Assembly (NCBI GenBank): GCA_023525715.1 | Contig: CM042010.1 | Coordinates: 87,597,384-87,661,383 of the forward strand | Origin: Cichorium intybus | Lineage: Eukaryota > Streptophyta > Magnoliopsida > Asterales > Asteraceae | Reading direction: 5' to 3' | DNA length: 64,000 nucleotides | Shown: piece after piece, positions 1-8,508 of the stretch | How positions within the stretch are numbered: position 1 is the stretch's first letter | How the letters are laid out: each line of letters opens with the position of its first letter | Program-made: the position numbers and the translations under genes | The notes under the pieces: model-generated | Told to the model about the DNA's origin: nothing | Database searches by the model: none | What the model saw: the letters and a program-made list of their open reading frames with translations, nothing else

Positions 1-2
1 AA

Positions 3-731
3 AATGTTGATAATGTTGAGCTGGTGATGAGTGAATCCATACCATCATCAGACAATTTGGTTGATGAGGATGTTGAGGAGGAGGCTGCTAGTGACAGTAC
101 AGACCCCAGCCCAACAATTCCTGAAAATTTTGAAAATTTTGGGCATTTTGAAAGTGAGGATCTGGTGATGAGTGAATCTGTACCTTCACCAGATCAAACC
201 AGTCGCTCACTCTTGGTACCGATCCACCTGTTGGACGATGATCAAGAAGATGATGCCGACGAGTTGGTCTTGGAAAACAATAAACGTGATTTTATCGCCA
301 CTCATGATCCATTCATGAATGGAAAATTAGATGTGATAAATACCATTGACGAGGACATTTGGAAGCATCCCGATATGTTGCCTTCCGATCCCATTCGATT
401 GAAAAGTTTTTATTGGTATTGCAAACCGAAACTGCAAACTGCAGACGACCCGCAAGATGCGAACAAATGCTTCGCAAAACAATTATTGGGAGCGGCACTG
501 GGCGTGCTTCACATCAAATCAGTGATCTTGAAGAGATATAGAAGGAAGGATCAAGCTTGGAGGTTTAAAGCTACTTCTAAGCATTTACGCGAAATAATAA
601 AAAAACGACAACCGGGCAGCAGCAGAGTAACCGGCAAACCATTTGACCCAAGGAAATCGGAGTATGGAATCAGCGAGGGGACGGTGGCGACTGAAATTCA
701 GTGGAGTCAAATGGTGTACGACCCACCGTAG
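3..731 (+). CDS. Unidentified acidic ORF at the 3' end of the Athila-2 pol region, open at the left edge
   Basis: The frame is open from base 3 to a TAG at 729-731, giving 242 codons with the start outside the window. The first 80 residues are strongly acidic and contain two copies of a short repeat (LVMSESIPS and LVMSESVPS). The C-terminal 120 residues are basic and rich in K, R and W, and look globular. I do not recognise a domain. Position is informative: the ORF ends 11 bp before the stem-loop block that in Athila-1 follows the pol stop (12698). It is therefore either a C-terminal extension of integrase/pol or a separate ORF placed between pol and the 3' region. It bears no resemblance to the Athila-1 integrase C-terminus. 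No internal stops are present. Confidence 0.55.
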   Translation, partial: NVDNVELVMSESIPSSDNLVDEDVEEEAASDSTDPSPTIPENFENFGHFESEDLVMSESVPSPDQTSRSLLVPIHLLDDDQEDDADELVLENNKRDFIATHDPFMNGKLDVINTIDEDIWKHPDMLPSDPIRLKSFYWYCKPKLQTADDPQDANKCFAKQLLGAALGVLHIKSVILKRYRRKDQAWRFKATSKHLREIIKKRQPGSSRVTGKPFDPRKSEYGISEGTVATEIQWSQMVYDPP

Positions 732-736
732 CCGTA

Positions 737-795
737 GTAAGACGGTCCAGCTAAAAGACCGAACAAAGAAGCTCTTTCGGGAGGCAACCCGGTAT
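737..795 (+). promoter_or_regulatory. Conserved post-pol stem-loop block (Athila-2 copy)
   Basis: Two potential hairpins follow the ORF stop. Stem 1 pairs CGGTC (743-747) with GACCG (757-761). Stem 2 pairs CGGG (778-781) with CCCG (788-791) around the loop AGGCAA. The same arrangement lies at 12712-12759 in Athila-1 with changed but still paired stem bases. The GGGAGGCAACCC core is, from memory, common after pol in plant Athila/Tat elements. Its function is unknown. Confidence 0.6.
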
Positions 796-958
796 TTTGG
801 TAAGTATTTTTAATTTTTGTTTTTAATTTTTAGTTTTTATTTTGTCAAAGTATCACTTGGAAAATTTTTAAAAAAATGTCCTGGCATAACTCGAGTGTGG
901 GGTGGTCGAACGGGTTTTAAAAATACGGAAAAATCGCGAAAAAAATGGAAAAATACAA

Positions 959-994
959 GTTAGCGCCACTAATTTTAATATTAGTGACGCTAAC
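959..994. repeat. Imperfect inverted repeat, 15-bp arms, 6-bp loop
   Basis: Arms at 959-973 (GTTAGCGCCACTAAT) and 980-994 are complementary except for one position. The sequence resembles the TTAGCGGCGCTAA motifs in the Tekay-3 LTR (59968-60111). Confidence 0.7.
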
Positions 995-1149
995 CCTTGG
1001 TCAACACGTGGTCAACCCTCTCCAGCCCTTCTCGTCGCTAACTTGGACCCTCCCCTCCCCCTCTTCGCGTCTATCGAGCCGATTACACCCGAGACCCATC
1101 GATTTTTCGATTTTTCGTGAAATTGATCCAACCAATATGCAATTAAGCA

Positions 1150-1880
1150 TCCAAGGTATATATCTCAACTTTACATTTCACGGTTTCATGCAAAATCAAG
1201 ACTGAATTCGAATTTTTAAGCCGATTTTGGGGTTTCGGGTTTCGCAACCTTTAACCCCGATTCGGACCATTTCTGTGGTGTTTTTCATGTATTGAACATT
1301 ACTGTTTGTTAGTCGGACCGTTAGCAACACGTTGGTACAATCAATTGAGCAAAACAAGTCGGATTTGAGAGTTTTTGGGCCGATGGGGGGTTTCGCAAAA
1401 TCTGACCCTTCATCCTCAAATCGAACGATTTCTTGTTTGTTTTTCGCCAATTTACCACCTAGGGTTTCTTAATCGGTCCTATAGCTACTTAATGATGCAT
1501 TCAATTTGATGAAAACAACAAAAATTCAGGAATTTGTGAATTAGGGGTCGAAATTAGGGTTCTTTGGGTTTTTACCCAAATTGGCCAACTTATAGCTCGT
1601 TTTTCTGAAAATTGACAGAGGGCTTTTGTTAGTGGTTAGTTTAGGATGCTATTGGTGTGTTCAATTTGATAAAAAAAGGTTGGAATCGAAAATCAAGAAA
1701 TCTAGGGTTCATAATTGGGGTTTTTGACCTAAATGAGAAATTAGGGCAATTTTAGCTTGTTTTTCTGAAATTAAACTTAGGGCTTTTGTTAGTCTCTAGT
1801 TTAGGAACATATTGGTGCCATCAATTTGAAAAACGGACTAAAATTGAAAAATCGAAAAATCTGGGGCTTTTCATGCATAC
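1150..1880 (+). repeat. Diverged tandem repeat, 160-bp period, about four units
   Basis: The same anchor phrase (TTTGTTAGT or a near variant, followed about 30 bases later by TCAATTTGA or similar) starts at 1305, 1465, 1625 and 1785, exactly 160 bp apart. Units also share a TTTTTCTG-type segment upstream of the anchor and an AGGGTT/GGGTTT-rich segment downstream. Identity between units is moderate, so the array is not recent. Confidence 0.75.
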
Positions 1881-2944
1881 TCGCGACGCGGTCATCTTCA
1901 TTTGGCACCGAGGACTTTCAACTTTGATCGCCAGACACCGGATTTCATCGCATCAACGTGCCGCGGCATTGACACTTCGGCGTCGCTGAGATTGGGAATC
2001 AGCAAGGACAACAACTCTCAATAAATAATTTTCTTTTGTGTATTTTGCAATTTGTAATATGTTTGCTATTATCTTTCCAAATTGTGATTGCTGCACCAAC
2101 TGATGGAGTTGCATAACGCAAGTGTGGGGTCACCGTACCCCTACACTCGTGTTATGCCGGCGTGTTTACTGCTGCGCCCCGACTTCCGGATTTCATCGTG
2201 AATGACGTGTAAAATCAACTCTGCTACAAATGCTCCCGACAATCAAGCAATTCGCCGTTCCTAAGGGGGTAACTCTTTCTCCGTTGTTTTGACATTTTTT
2301 TATACAACGGGGACGTTGTACGGTTTTAAGTGTGGGTTGTGGATGATCGAAGGAGTATTTTTGAAATTTTTGCGAGAAACAAGTCATTTTCAAAAAAAAT
2401 TTAACAACTTTTTCAAAAATTTTAATAGATTGTAATTTTGAAACGAATAATTTGTGAATGTTATAGCACTGGTATTTTTCAAGAAATACTATATAGTTGT
2501 TATCATGCTATGAGTTTAGTTAAATAAGTTGAGTTTTAGGAGTTAGACGATTGGAATATTTTAGGATTGGAATTTAGGAAGGGACTGTCAATCAGTGGCC
2601 TTTGTTGTTCGAGCCTGTAGGTCCGAAAAAGGTGGCCTCGAAAAAGGCATTTATGCACCTTACCACCTAAGATCGTCTGGTCTGGGATGGTATTTCTGAA
2701 AGCTCGCTACACGGACAACATCGAAAGTCATGGAAAATTCTCTAATGGCCTTTAGAATCTGAATGAGTGCGTACACTTCGTTGTGGACAGAAAATTTGTA
2801 ATCAAGGGTTCTTTAGAAAGTCATAAATTCCAAAAGATATTCTGGTTATGTTTTCACAAACTATTTCAATCTAACTCTTAGGACAATAAGCTTTGAAATT
2901 AAACGCATTCAAAAATTATTTGAGTCTTAGTTAGAATTTATTAC

Positions 2945-2958
2945 AAGTGTGGGGTGTT
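2945..2958 (+). other. Polypurine tract of Athila-2
   Basis: AAGTGTGGGGTGTT abuts the LTR start TGACAACGCC at 2959, as in Athila-1 (29299-29311). It primes plus-strand synthesis in this family. Confidence 0.7.
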
Positions 2959-3158
2959 TGACAACGCCTAGTAATATCAAGTATTTTAGGCGTTGTTTAG
3001 CCATGTTTTAGTTAATTTATCATTATTAATTGGCTAATATCACTTACTTTTGTACCAAAGTGCTTGGAATATTTTTAGTGTAAATGCAGGGGTTTTAGTG
3101 CAATTCTGGAGAAGTTGTGGAGCAAAAAATGCAAAAAGTTGGACCTGACAGAAATAGA

Positions 3159-3182
3159 GGCGCTATCTCTTGAGATAGCGCC
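3159..3182. repeat. 11-bp-arm palindrome in the Athila-2 LTR
   Basis: GGCGCTATCTC (3159-3169) and GAGATAGCGCC (3172-3182) are perfect inverted copies separated by TT. A second, slightly mutated set follows at 3181-3212. Confidence 0.8.
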
Positions 3183-3326
3183 GCTATCTCTTGAGATTGC
3201 GCCGCTATCTCGCGACCGTATAAAATCTTCGTTTTCGAATTTCAAAGTCCGAGATTGCGGGATAAGGCAACACGCGCGTCGCGGATTTTAGATACCCGTG
3301 ATGCGGAAACCCTAATTTCGCACAAC

Positions 3327-3334
3327 TATAAATA
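3327..3334 (+). promoter_or_regulatory. TATA box of the Athila-2 3' LTR
   Basis: TATAAATA lies downstream of the CG-rich block, the same relation as in Athila-1 (5966-5974). It is the likely core promoter for RNA polymerase II transcription of the element. Confidence 0.6.
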
Positions 3335-3978
3335 CCAGAGTCCCGTCCGACTTTTCACTCATCCCGGGACGCGAAGGAGGGATCTGAAGGCACAATTTCG
3401 TCAGTTTTTCAGTGGGAATCAATATTTTGGTTAGTAATTTAGTTTTTCTCTTGTTTTATCAACTCGGTATCGAGGTATTCCGCAATCGGGATTTCCATCG
3501 ATTACTCAATGTTCGTTTAGATTTGTAGTTTATGATTTCAGTAGTAAATAGTTGGTAGTTTAGATCTAATTTTATTGTTTGGATAGTGGTTTGATGTTTG
3601 GTTATTGGATTTATAAAAGTTAATCATTCGGTTTGATGTTATTGATGTTTGGATGTGTCTGATTATACTGGATTGATTGTTTGCTTCTGGATTCTGAATT
3701 TAGTTTCTGATTTCAGTAAGGAACTTTACTCTAGGACTTGATTTGAGTTAGTTTAGTTCATGTTTGATTTGGTTTTGGCACTTGTTTGGTATTTTGCTTT
3801 TATTGGTTTTTGGGAAAGTAGAAACAATACCGCTGACTGTAGAGTGACACTATAGTTGGTAATCTGTCGTTCTATCTTGACCACCAAACTCCTGCGGATC
3901 GACCCTTGCTACCGCTATACTAGTGTGAGTGAGGTTTATTTTATTATTTTTTACCGCACGACGACCGCTGCGATGTCA

Positions 3979-4274
3979 GGTGCATGAATCTCTTATCCTA
4001 TTGGGTAGTACACTGATAGGATATTCTCTGTAAAAGGTTGTACTATGCGTATCACTGAACTAGTATAAATATAGTGATACCATACCGTGTAGGATGCGAG
4101 ATTGTAATACACCATCGTAAAACCCTAAAGTTATAATCAAGCATTCGGCACAAGTTATCCAATTCACCTTGTTCATCTATTTGCTTTATATTACTCGTGT
4201 GTGATTGTTAAACCCTAATAGAATTGCTAGAACAATAGTCGTCATTAACACTAAACAGATTTCGACACACAACA
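3979..4274 (+). repeat. Partial 5' LTR of SIRE-A
   Basis: It matches 50882-51179 of the 3' LTR with about eight or nine differences, including one or two 1-bp indels, counted by eye. It lacks the first 177 bp because Athila-2 inserted at GGTGC. It ends CACACAACA, directly before the primer-binding site. A TATA box (TATAAATA) lies at 4064-4071. Confidence 0.88.
4064..4071 (+). promoter_or_regulatory. TATA box of the SIRE-A 5' LTR
   Basis: TATAAATA is matched at 50967-50974 in the 3' LTR. It is the likely core promoter of the element. Confidence 0.55.
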
Positions 4275-4276
4275 AG

Positions 4277-4288
4277 TGGTATCAGAGC
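4277..4288 (+). other. Primer-binding site of SIRE-A (tRNA-iMet)
   Basis: TGGTATCAGAGC is complementary to the 3' end of plant initiator-Met tRNA and lies two bases after the LTR end. Confidence 0.9.
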
Positions 4289-4434
4289 AAGTCAGCTCAA
4301 AAACCTGTTAGTAGAGCCTTTACTCCATTGTTTCACTTCTAGATTTGAATTGTTTCTCAAATCTAACTTTTCGCAACTGTTGCATGTCTCTATTGCGTGT
4401 TTTTACTGAAAAGATCCAGTTGAAATCTATCAAA

Positions 4435-5634
4435 ATGACTGATTCTACTACAACTTATGCCAATATGCTCAACTATGCAAACCTTATCGGTTCTGCAACC
4501 AAAGACCCTGTTCTAGTAACTTCTTACTATGATTATTGGGCTGGAAGAATGAAGGACTATCTTATCGGACTTGATAAAGACTTATGGAGGTCTGTAACTG
4601 ATGGTCCTCATACAGACATTGCTGGTCGATTCGTTGTCCCCGATGGAGAAGAAGTTGTAGTTCTTAATGCACCAGATATGAAGAAACTTGAAAACGATGA
4701 AAGGGCCATGCGTGAACTACGAAGTGGTTTAGGTCCTGATGTTAGCCATCATATTGCTGATGCGAAGTCTGCTAAAGAGATGTGGGATAATCTAGAACTT
4801 TGTTTTGGAGGGGATAAGATTCTTCACACCAGTAAGGTTTAAGAAATTCTTGAAGACTTCAGGAACTTCAAGCAAGAAGAAAATGAGTCCCTAGAAGCTT
4901 ATTATGAACGTCTCAGCAACATGATTTACACCTTAGACAAATACGGGGAAACACAAAGCCAACAGAAGATCAATATTAAGTTTCTTTACAGTCTTCGCAA
5001 TGAATGGAGACCAATCATGCTCATGGTAAAATCTTATGAAAATATTGAGAAGTACAAGTTGGCTGCTCTGTACAATCTACTGAAATCCCATGAACCAGAT
5101 GTTGTGGGTCGTAGGAGTGAAATGGTTGGTTCTGGACCTCTTTCCCTTGTTTCAAAAGAGGATGAAGAAACAAGTGATGAAGACATTGCTGCTTACATGG
5201 TAGATGAAAATGGTGAGACTGTTGCTCTCTATGCTGCTAATAGTCGAAGGTTCAAGAAACCATTCATTAAAAACAATTCTGGGAAGCCTTTTGTCAAGAA
5301 CTTCAACAAATCAAACTTCAATCCAAAAAACAAACCTGAGATGCTCACTCCGAATGATGAAAATTCAAAATCCTCAACCCTGAAGCCATCTGAGAAACAG
5401 GCTTCGGAGTCATCCAAAGAGAAAACCGAAGAGAAAAAGGTCTCCGGTGATTCAGGCTATGACTGCAATTACTGTCATGGTAAGAATCATTATGCAAAGG
5501 ATTGTATGCTTCGCAAACAAAATGAGAAGAAACCACAAGTGAAGGACGAAGCATACTACGCAAGAAAAATGGAGGAATTCAGAGTGAGGACCAAAGACCT
5601 AGCCCTAATGGCTGCTGATGATCATCAAGGATCT
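4435..5634 (+). pseudogene. gag: SIRE-A gag, first segment
   Basis: This is the N-terminal part of a copia Gag that would assemble virus-like particles and bind element RNA. I place the start at ATG 4435 because the following residues resemble the SIRE-B Gag start; an in-frame ATG at 4345 is less likely. One in-frame TAA lies at 4840-4842. The frame then continues through a helical capsid-like region and an acidic/basic linker to a CX2CX4HX4C zinc knuckle (about 5464-5505), followed by a lysine-rich stretch. Athila-1 cuts the frame at 5634 (target GATCT, 5630-5634). The frame resumes at 30444 without a shift once one target copy is discounted. Confidence 0.85.
5630..5634. repeat. Target-site duplication of Athila-1, left copy
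   Basis: GATCT here is repeated at 30439-30443 immediately after the right LTR. Confidence 0.9.
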
Positions 5635-6763
5635 TGACAACGCCTAGTGATATTACATATTTTAGTCGTTGTTGAGCCCTATTCTTAGTGAAATTATATC
5701 ATATATATCGTGGTATTCTCACTTTTCGTGCAAGTACTTGTTTGGAAGAAAATAATGAAAACAGGGACCAAAAGCGTGTAAATTGGAGAAAGTTTGGAGA
5801 AGAAGGAAAAATCAGGAAAATACGTACGCATGCCACAGAAATCAAGAAGGCACGACGTGGATAAGAGGCGGTGGAACAAATTCAAATTCCGAGAAAATGG
5901 GGATAAACCCCTACGCGTGATGCGGGATCCTTAATTGCGCGGCGCGGCTGCGGGAAATTTGCAACTATAAATAGAGGTTTTTCCAGCCAACAACCCTAGC
6001 AAAGACCCGGTGGAAAAACGACCTAAAGGCTCTTTGACGCCGTGATTAAGCTTCTGCAACTTTACAATTGGTATTTTATGTTTTAGAATTTAATTTCTTT
6101 TTAGTATTAGTTAGCATTAGTGACTAGGGTCTTTGGGAGTGACAACCATTGACCTTGAGCATTTTAGTTTACTGTTTTTCAGTATTGGTTACTGTATTGG
6201 ATCATTGGAATTCGTTTTGGGTTTATGAAAATAATTTGGTTACAAGTAATATTGGTTTTTCGGTGTTTGATGCTTGTTATTGAATTGTGTTTGTTGGTTT
6301 GTTTTTGGATGTTTGTTTTGACCTTGTTGGACTGTTTTCCCTTGCTGATTTCAGTAGCCAACTAGGTTAGCTTTTTAGGTTTGAACTTTAGCCAGTGACT
6401 GTCCCTTTGGATCTTAGTTATTGGTTTAGTTTATGCCTTGTTTTGGTTTATGTTTGGTTTGTTTGGATGCCTTTGTTTGCTTCTGAATTAGAGATGTACT
6501 TCTGATTAGGAGAAAGTAACTAGGTTTGGTTTGAAGCTTAGCTTAGTCTATGCTTGTTTTGAGATTGTTCAAGTTAGGTTTTTTGGGTTTAGTAACAAAA
6601 GGGTTAGAAACTAGGTCCTCTGACTATAGCGTGACACTATAGTTAGTAATTTGTCATCTGATCTGACCACGTAGCTCCTGCGGATCGACCCTGACTACCA
6701 CTGTGCTAGTGTGTGTGTTAGGTTTTCTCTTATTTTTGACCGCACGACGACCTAGGCGTGTCA
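5635..6763 (+). repeat. 5' LTR of Athila-1 (1129 bp)
   Basis: It starts TGACAACGCC and ends GGCGTGTCA. TATAAATAG lies at 5966-5974, preceded by CG-rich motifs that are intact in the right LTR but have become TG or CA at several CpG sites here (for example 5827-5838 and 5851-5863). Confidence 0.93.
5966..5974 (+). promoter_or_regulatory. TATA box of the Athila-1 5' LTR
   Basis: TATAAATAG about 330 bp into the LTR, with an identical copy at 29643-29651. Confidence 0.6.
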
Positions 6764-6768
6764 AATTT

Positions 6769-6786
6769 TGGCGCGTTGTCGGGGAG
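6769..6786 (+). other. Primer-binding site of Athila-1 (tRNA-Asp type)
   Basis: TGGCGCGTTGTCGGGGAG lies five bases after the LTR. It resembles the Athila Asp-tRNA site TGGCGCCGTTGCCGGGGA, as I recall it, with one missing base and one substitution. Confidence 0.7.
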
Positions 6787-6897
6787 CTGTGAGCTTAGGT
6801 TAGGTGATTAGTAGGAACTTTTGTTCTTAATTTTCTTTGAGTTTCATTTGGTTAGTATTTTTGATTTTTGATTTTTGCGGGCGTGTTGCATTAGTGC

Positions 6898-8508
6898 ATG
6901 CGTACCAGTAGGGGTGAGCAATTATCCCCTTTGCATTTTGACTCAGAGATTGGGCGAACTGCGCGCAAGATCCATGCACGTAGGCATTTAAATAGAATGA
7001 GTTTCAGTCATGTCAGAAGTAGTACAGTAAGCGTTGCACAGGAACCCTCGGGTGAGGCAACGGGGATGTCTTTTATTCCCCCGGTTTCGGAGTTTTAATT
7101 CGGGAGCACGAGTGCTTCTGGTGGTGCAGTTTCAGCCCCTGTACCCATACCATCATGCACTCCGCCATCAATTCCACCATTTCCACCAGTATCACAACCA
7201 CAATCCACCAATCCATTCACCTCTGCAATGTCTTGGGGAGAGCCGACCCGTGATGGCACCCCAGTTTCTAAACAGCAGACACCAACTTCTCAACCATTTT
7301 CTCAACCACAACCAGTATTCTTCAAACCTCAACCTACACAACCGCAACAATACCAACAACCTCCTCAGCCACAGTATCAGTATCCAGAGATTGAGGAGAG
7401 ATATAATGAAGAAGATAAAGGATGGGTCCCACCAGCACCTCAACAACCATGGGACCGAGGTCGGGGACCTCCAAAAAGAGAACAATAGCATCAACCATTA
7501 CAAGGTCAGCAGGGATACAATGGTCCTCAATGTTACGTTAATCCTGCTCAACCTTTATATTTTGAACAACAGAGGGGGCAATCGGTTGCATCACACTTCC
7601 AGCCACGGGAGTATGATGACTCATCGCCCATCTATATTCCTGATGATGTAGAACACCACGTAGAAATTAGGCCTCAGCTGATAGGAATATTAACTCAATT
7701 TAGAGGATATAAAACTGATGACCCATACAATCATTTGTATGAGTTCATATCTATCGCGAATGCTAATACTCCTAGAAACACCAATAGGGACACTTTTAGA
7801 CTAAGATTATTTCCTTTCACACTAAAGGATAAGGCCAAATATTGGTTCACTTCTCTGCCGTCTAATAGTATCACTAGTTGGGATCAACTCAAGGCGAGAT
7901 TTCTACAAGAATTCTATCCAGTTAGTAAAACCACAGAAGTCAGACGTGAAATTCAAAACTTTCAGCAGCAGGCTGGAGAGGCTTTCCATGAAGCTTTTGA
8001 TCGATTAAAGGAGTTATTGCGATCCTGTCCGCATCATGAGGTTCCCAAATGGCAGTTAGTGAAACGTTTTTTCGAAGGAGTCATCGAAACACACCAAGCA
8101 ATGATAAATGCCTCGTCAAGTGGGACATTTATGTGGCAAGAGCCGGAAGACGCTTGGAGATTCCTAGAGCAGTTGAGCTTAGGATCGAAGGTTAGCGGAA
8201 CAATGAAAGATAATACAGTCTATGTAACGAACATTGAAGCGGAAAGCAAGTGGAAGACAGAAATTCAGAAGTAGCTTAGTGCTGTGAGTAAAAAGTTTAA
8301 TCAAATGCTCGCGAGGTTTCAGCAAGAAAAAGGAGCATATGTGTTGCATGGGCAAGTTATATACAACACATGCGGGGGTATAGGACATAATCACAATGAA
8401 GGTTCAATGACTCATGAGGAGATTAGTCAAGTACATGGGTATGGTCGATTTCATAACGCACCAAGACCATTTCGAAACAATCAACAATAGGAAGTAAGGC
8501 AACAACCA
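6898..8508 (+). pseudogene. gag: Athila-1 gag
   Basis: One frame runs from ATG 6898 through four in-frame stops: TAA 7096-7098 and TAG at 7486-7488, 8272-8274 and 8488-8490. The order is a short basic N-terminus, a long proline/glutamine-rich segment (about 7100-7490), a typical retrotransposon capsid domain (about 7715-8110) and a degenerate CCHC knuckle (about 8365-8395) that has lost its outer cysteines. It would have formed the particle core. Several TAG codons differ by one transition from CAG or TGG, a pattern expected from deamination. The gag frame runs directly into pol, as is usual in this lineage. Confidence 0.85.

Larger units (their letters stand above)
801..2958 (+). other. Athila-2 3' non-coding region
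   Basis: No credible gene is present; reading frames here are short and lack codon structure. The region holds a 36-bp imperfect inverted repeat (959-994), a 160-bp-period tandem repeat (about 1150-1880), a CG-rich stretch near 1880-1980, a hairpin-like segment around 2118-2152 (GTGTGGGG facing CCCCTACAC) and several copies of the polypurine-tract core GTGTGGGG. From about 2100 it aligns by eye to 28430-29311 of Athila-1. The interval from the pol-end block to the LTR is about 1.2 kb shorter than in Athila-1, close to the size of the ATHILA ORF it lacks. Confidence 0.7.
1..3978 (+). mobile_element. Athila-2: 3' part of an Athila-like Ty3/gypsy element
   Basis: The window opens inside this element. 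It holds the end of an unidentified ORF, a conserved post-pol stem-loop block (743-791), a long non-coding 3' region and a 3' LTR (2959-3978). The 3' region from about 2100 to 2958 matches the corresponding part of Athila-1 (28430-29311), including the phrases around 2125 and 2308. The LTR begins TGACAACGCC, as in Athila-1. Its right flank GGTGC (3979-3983) is the same pentamer found at the equivalent place in the intact SIRE-A LTR (50882-50886), so the element inserted into the SIRE-A 5' LTR. The other copy of the target duplication and the 5' half lie outside the window. No ATHILA ORF-1 homologue is visible. Confidence 0.85.
2959..3978 (+). repeat. 3' LTR of Athila-2 (1020 bp)
   Basis: The LTR begins TGACAACGCC and ends GCGATGTCA. 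It is homologous to the Athila-1 LTRs (5635-6763, 29312-30438) and the solo LTR at 56384-57369, especially over the first 60 bp and the final block containing GGATCGACCC and ACCGCACGACGACC. It carries a CG-rich palindromic stretch at 3159-3220 and a TATA box at 3327-3334. The block at 2980-3100 differs clearly from Athila-1, so this is a separate subfamily. Confidence 0.88.

Noticed and set aside
2959..3978. Solo Athila LTR
   Set aside because: The sequence directly to its left is Athila 3' non-coding region with a polypurine tract, so it is the 3' LTR of an element that continues beyond the window.
4277..4288. tRNA-like sequence
   Set aside because: Only the 12-base primer-binding complement of initiator-Met tRNA is present; no tRNA gene body.
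7034..7651. Histidine/asparagine-rich ORF of 205 codons
   Set aside because: Frame-shifted shadow of the proline/glutamine-rich Athila-1 gag segment.
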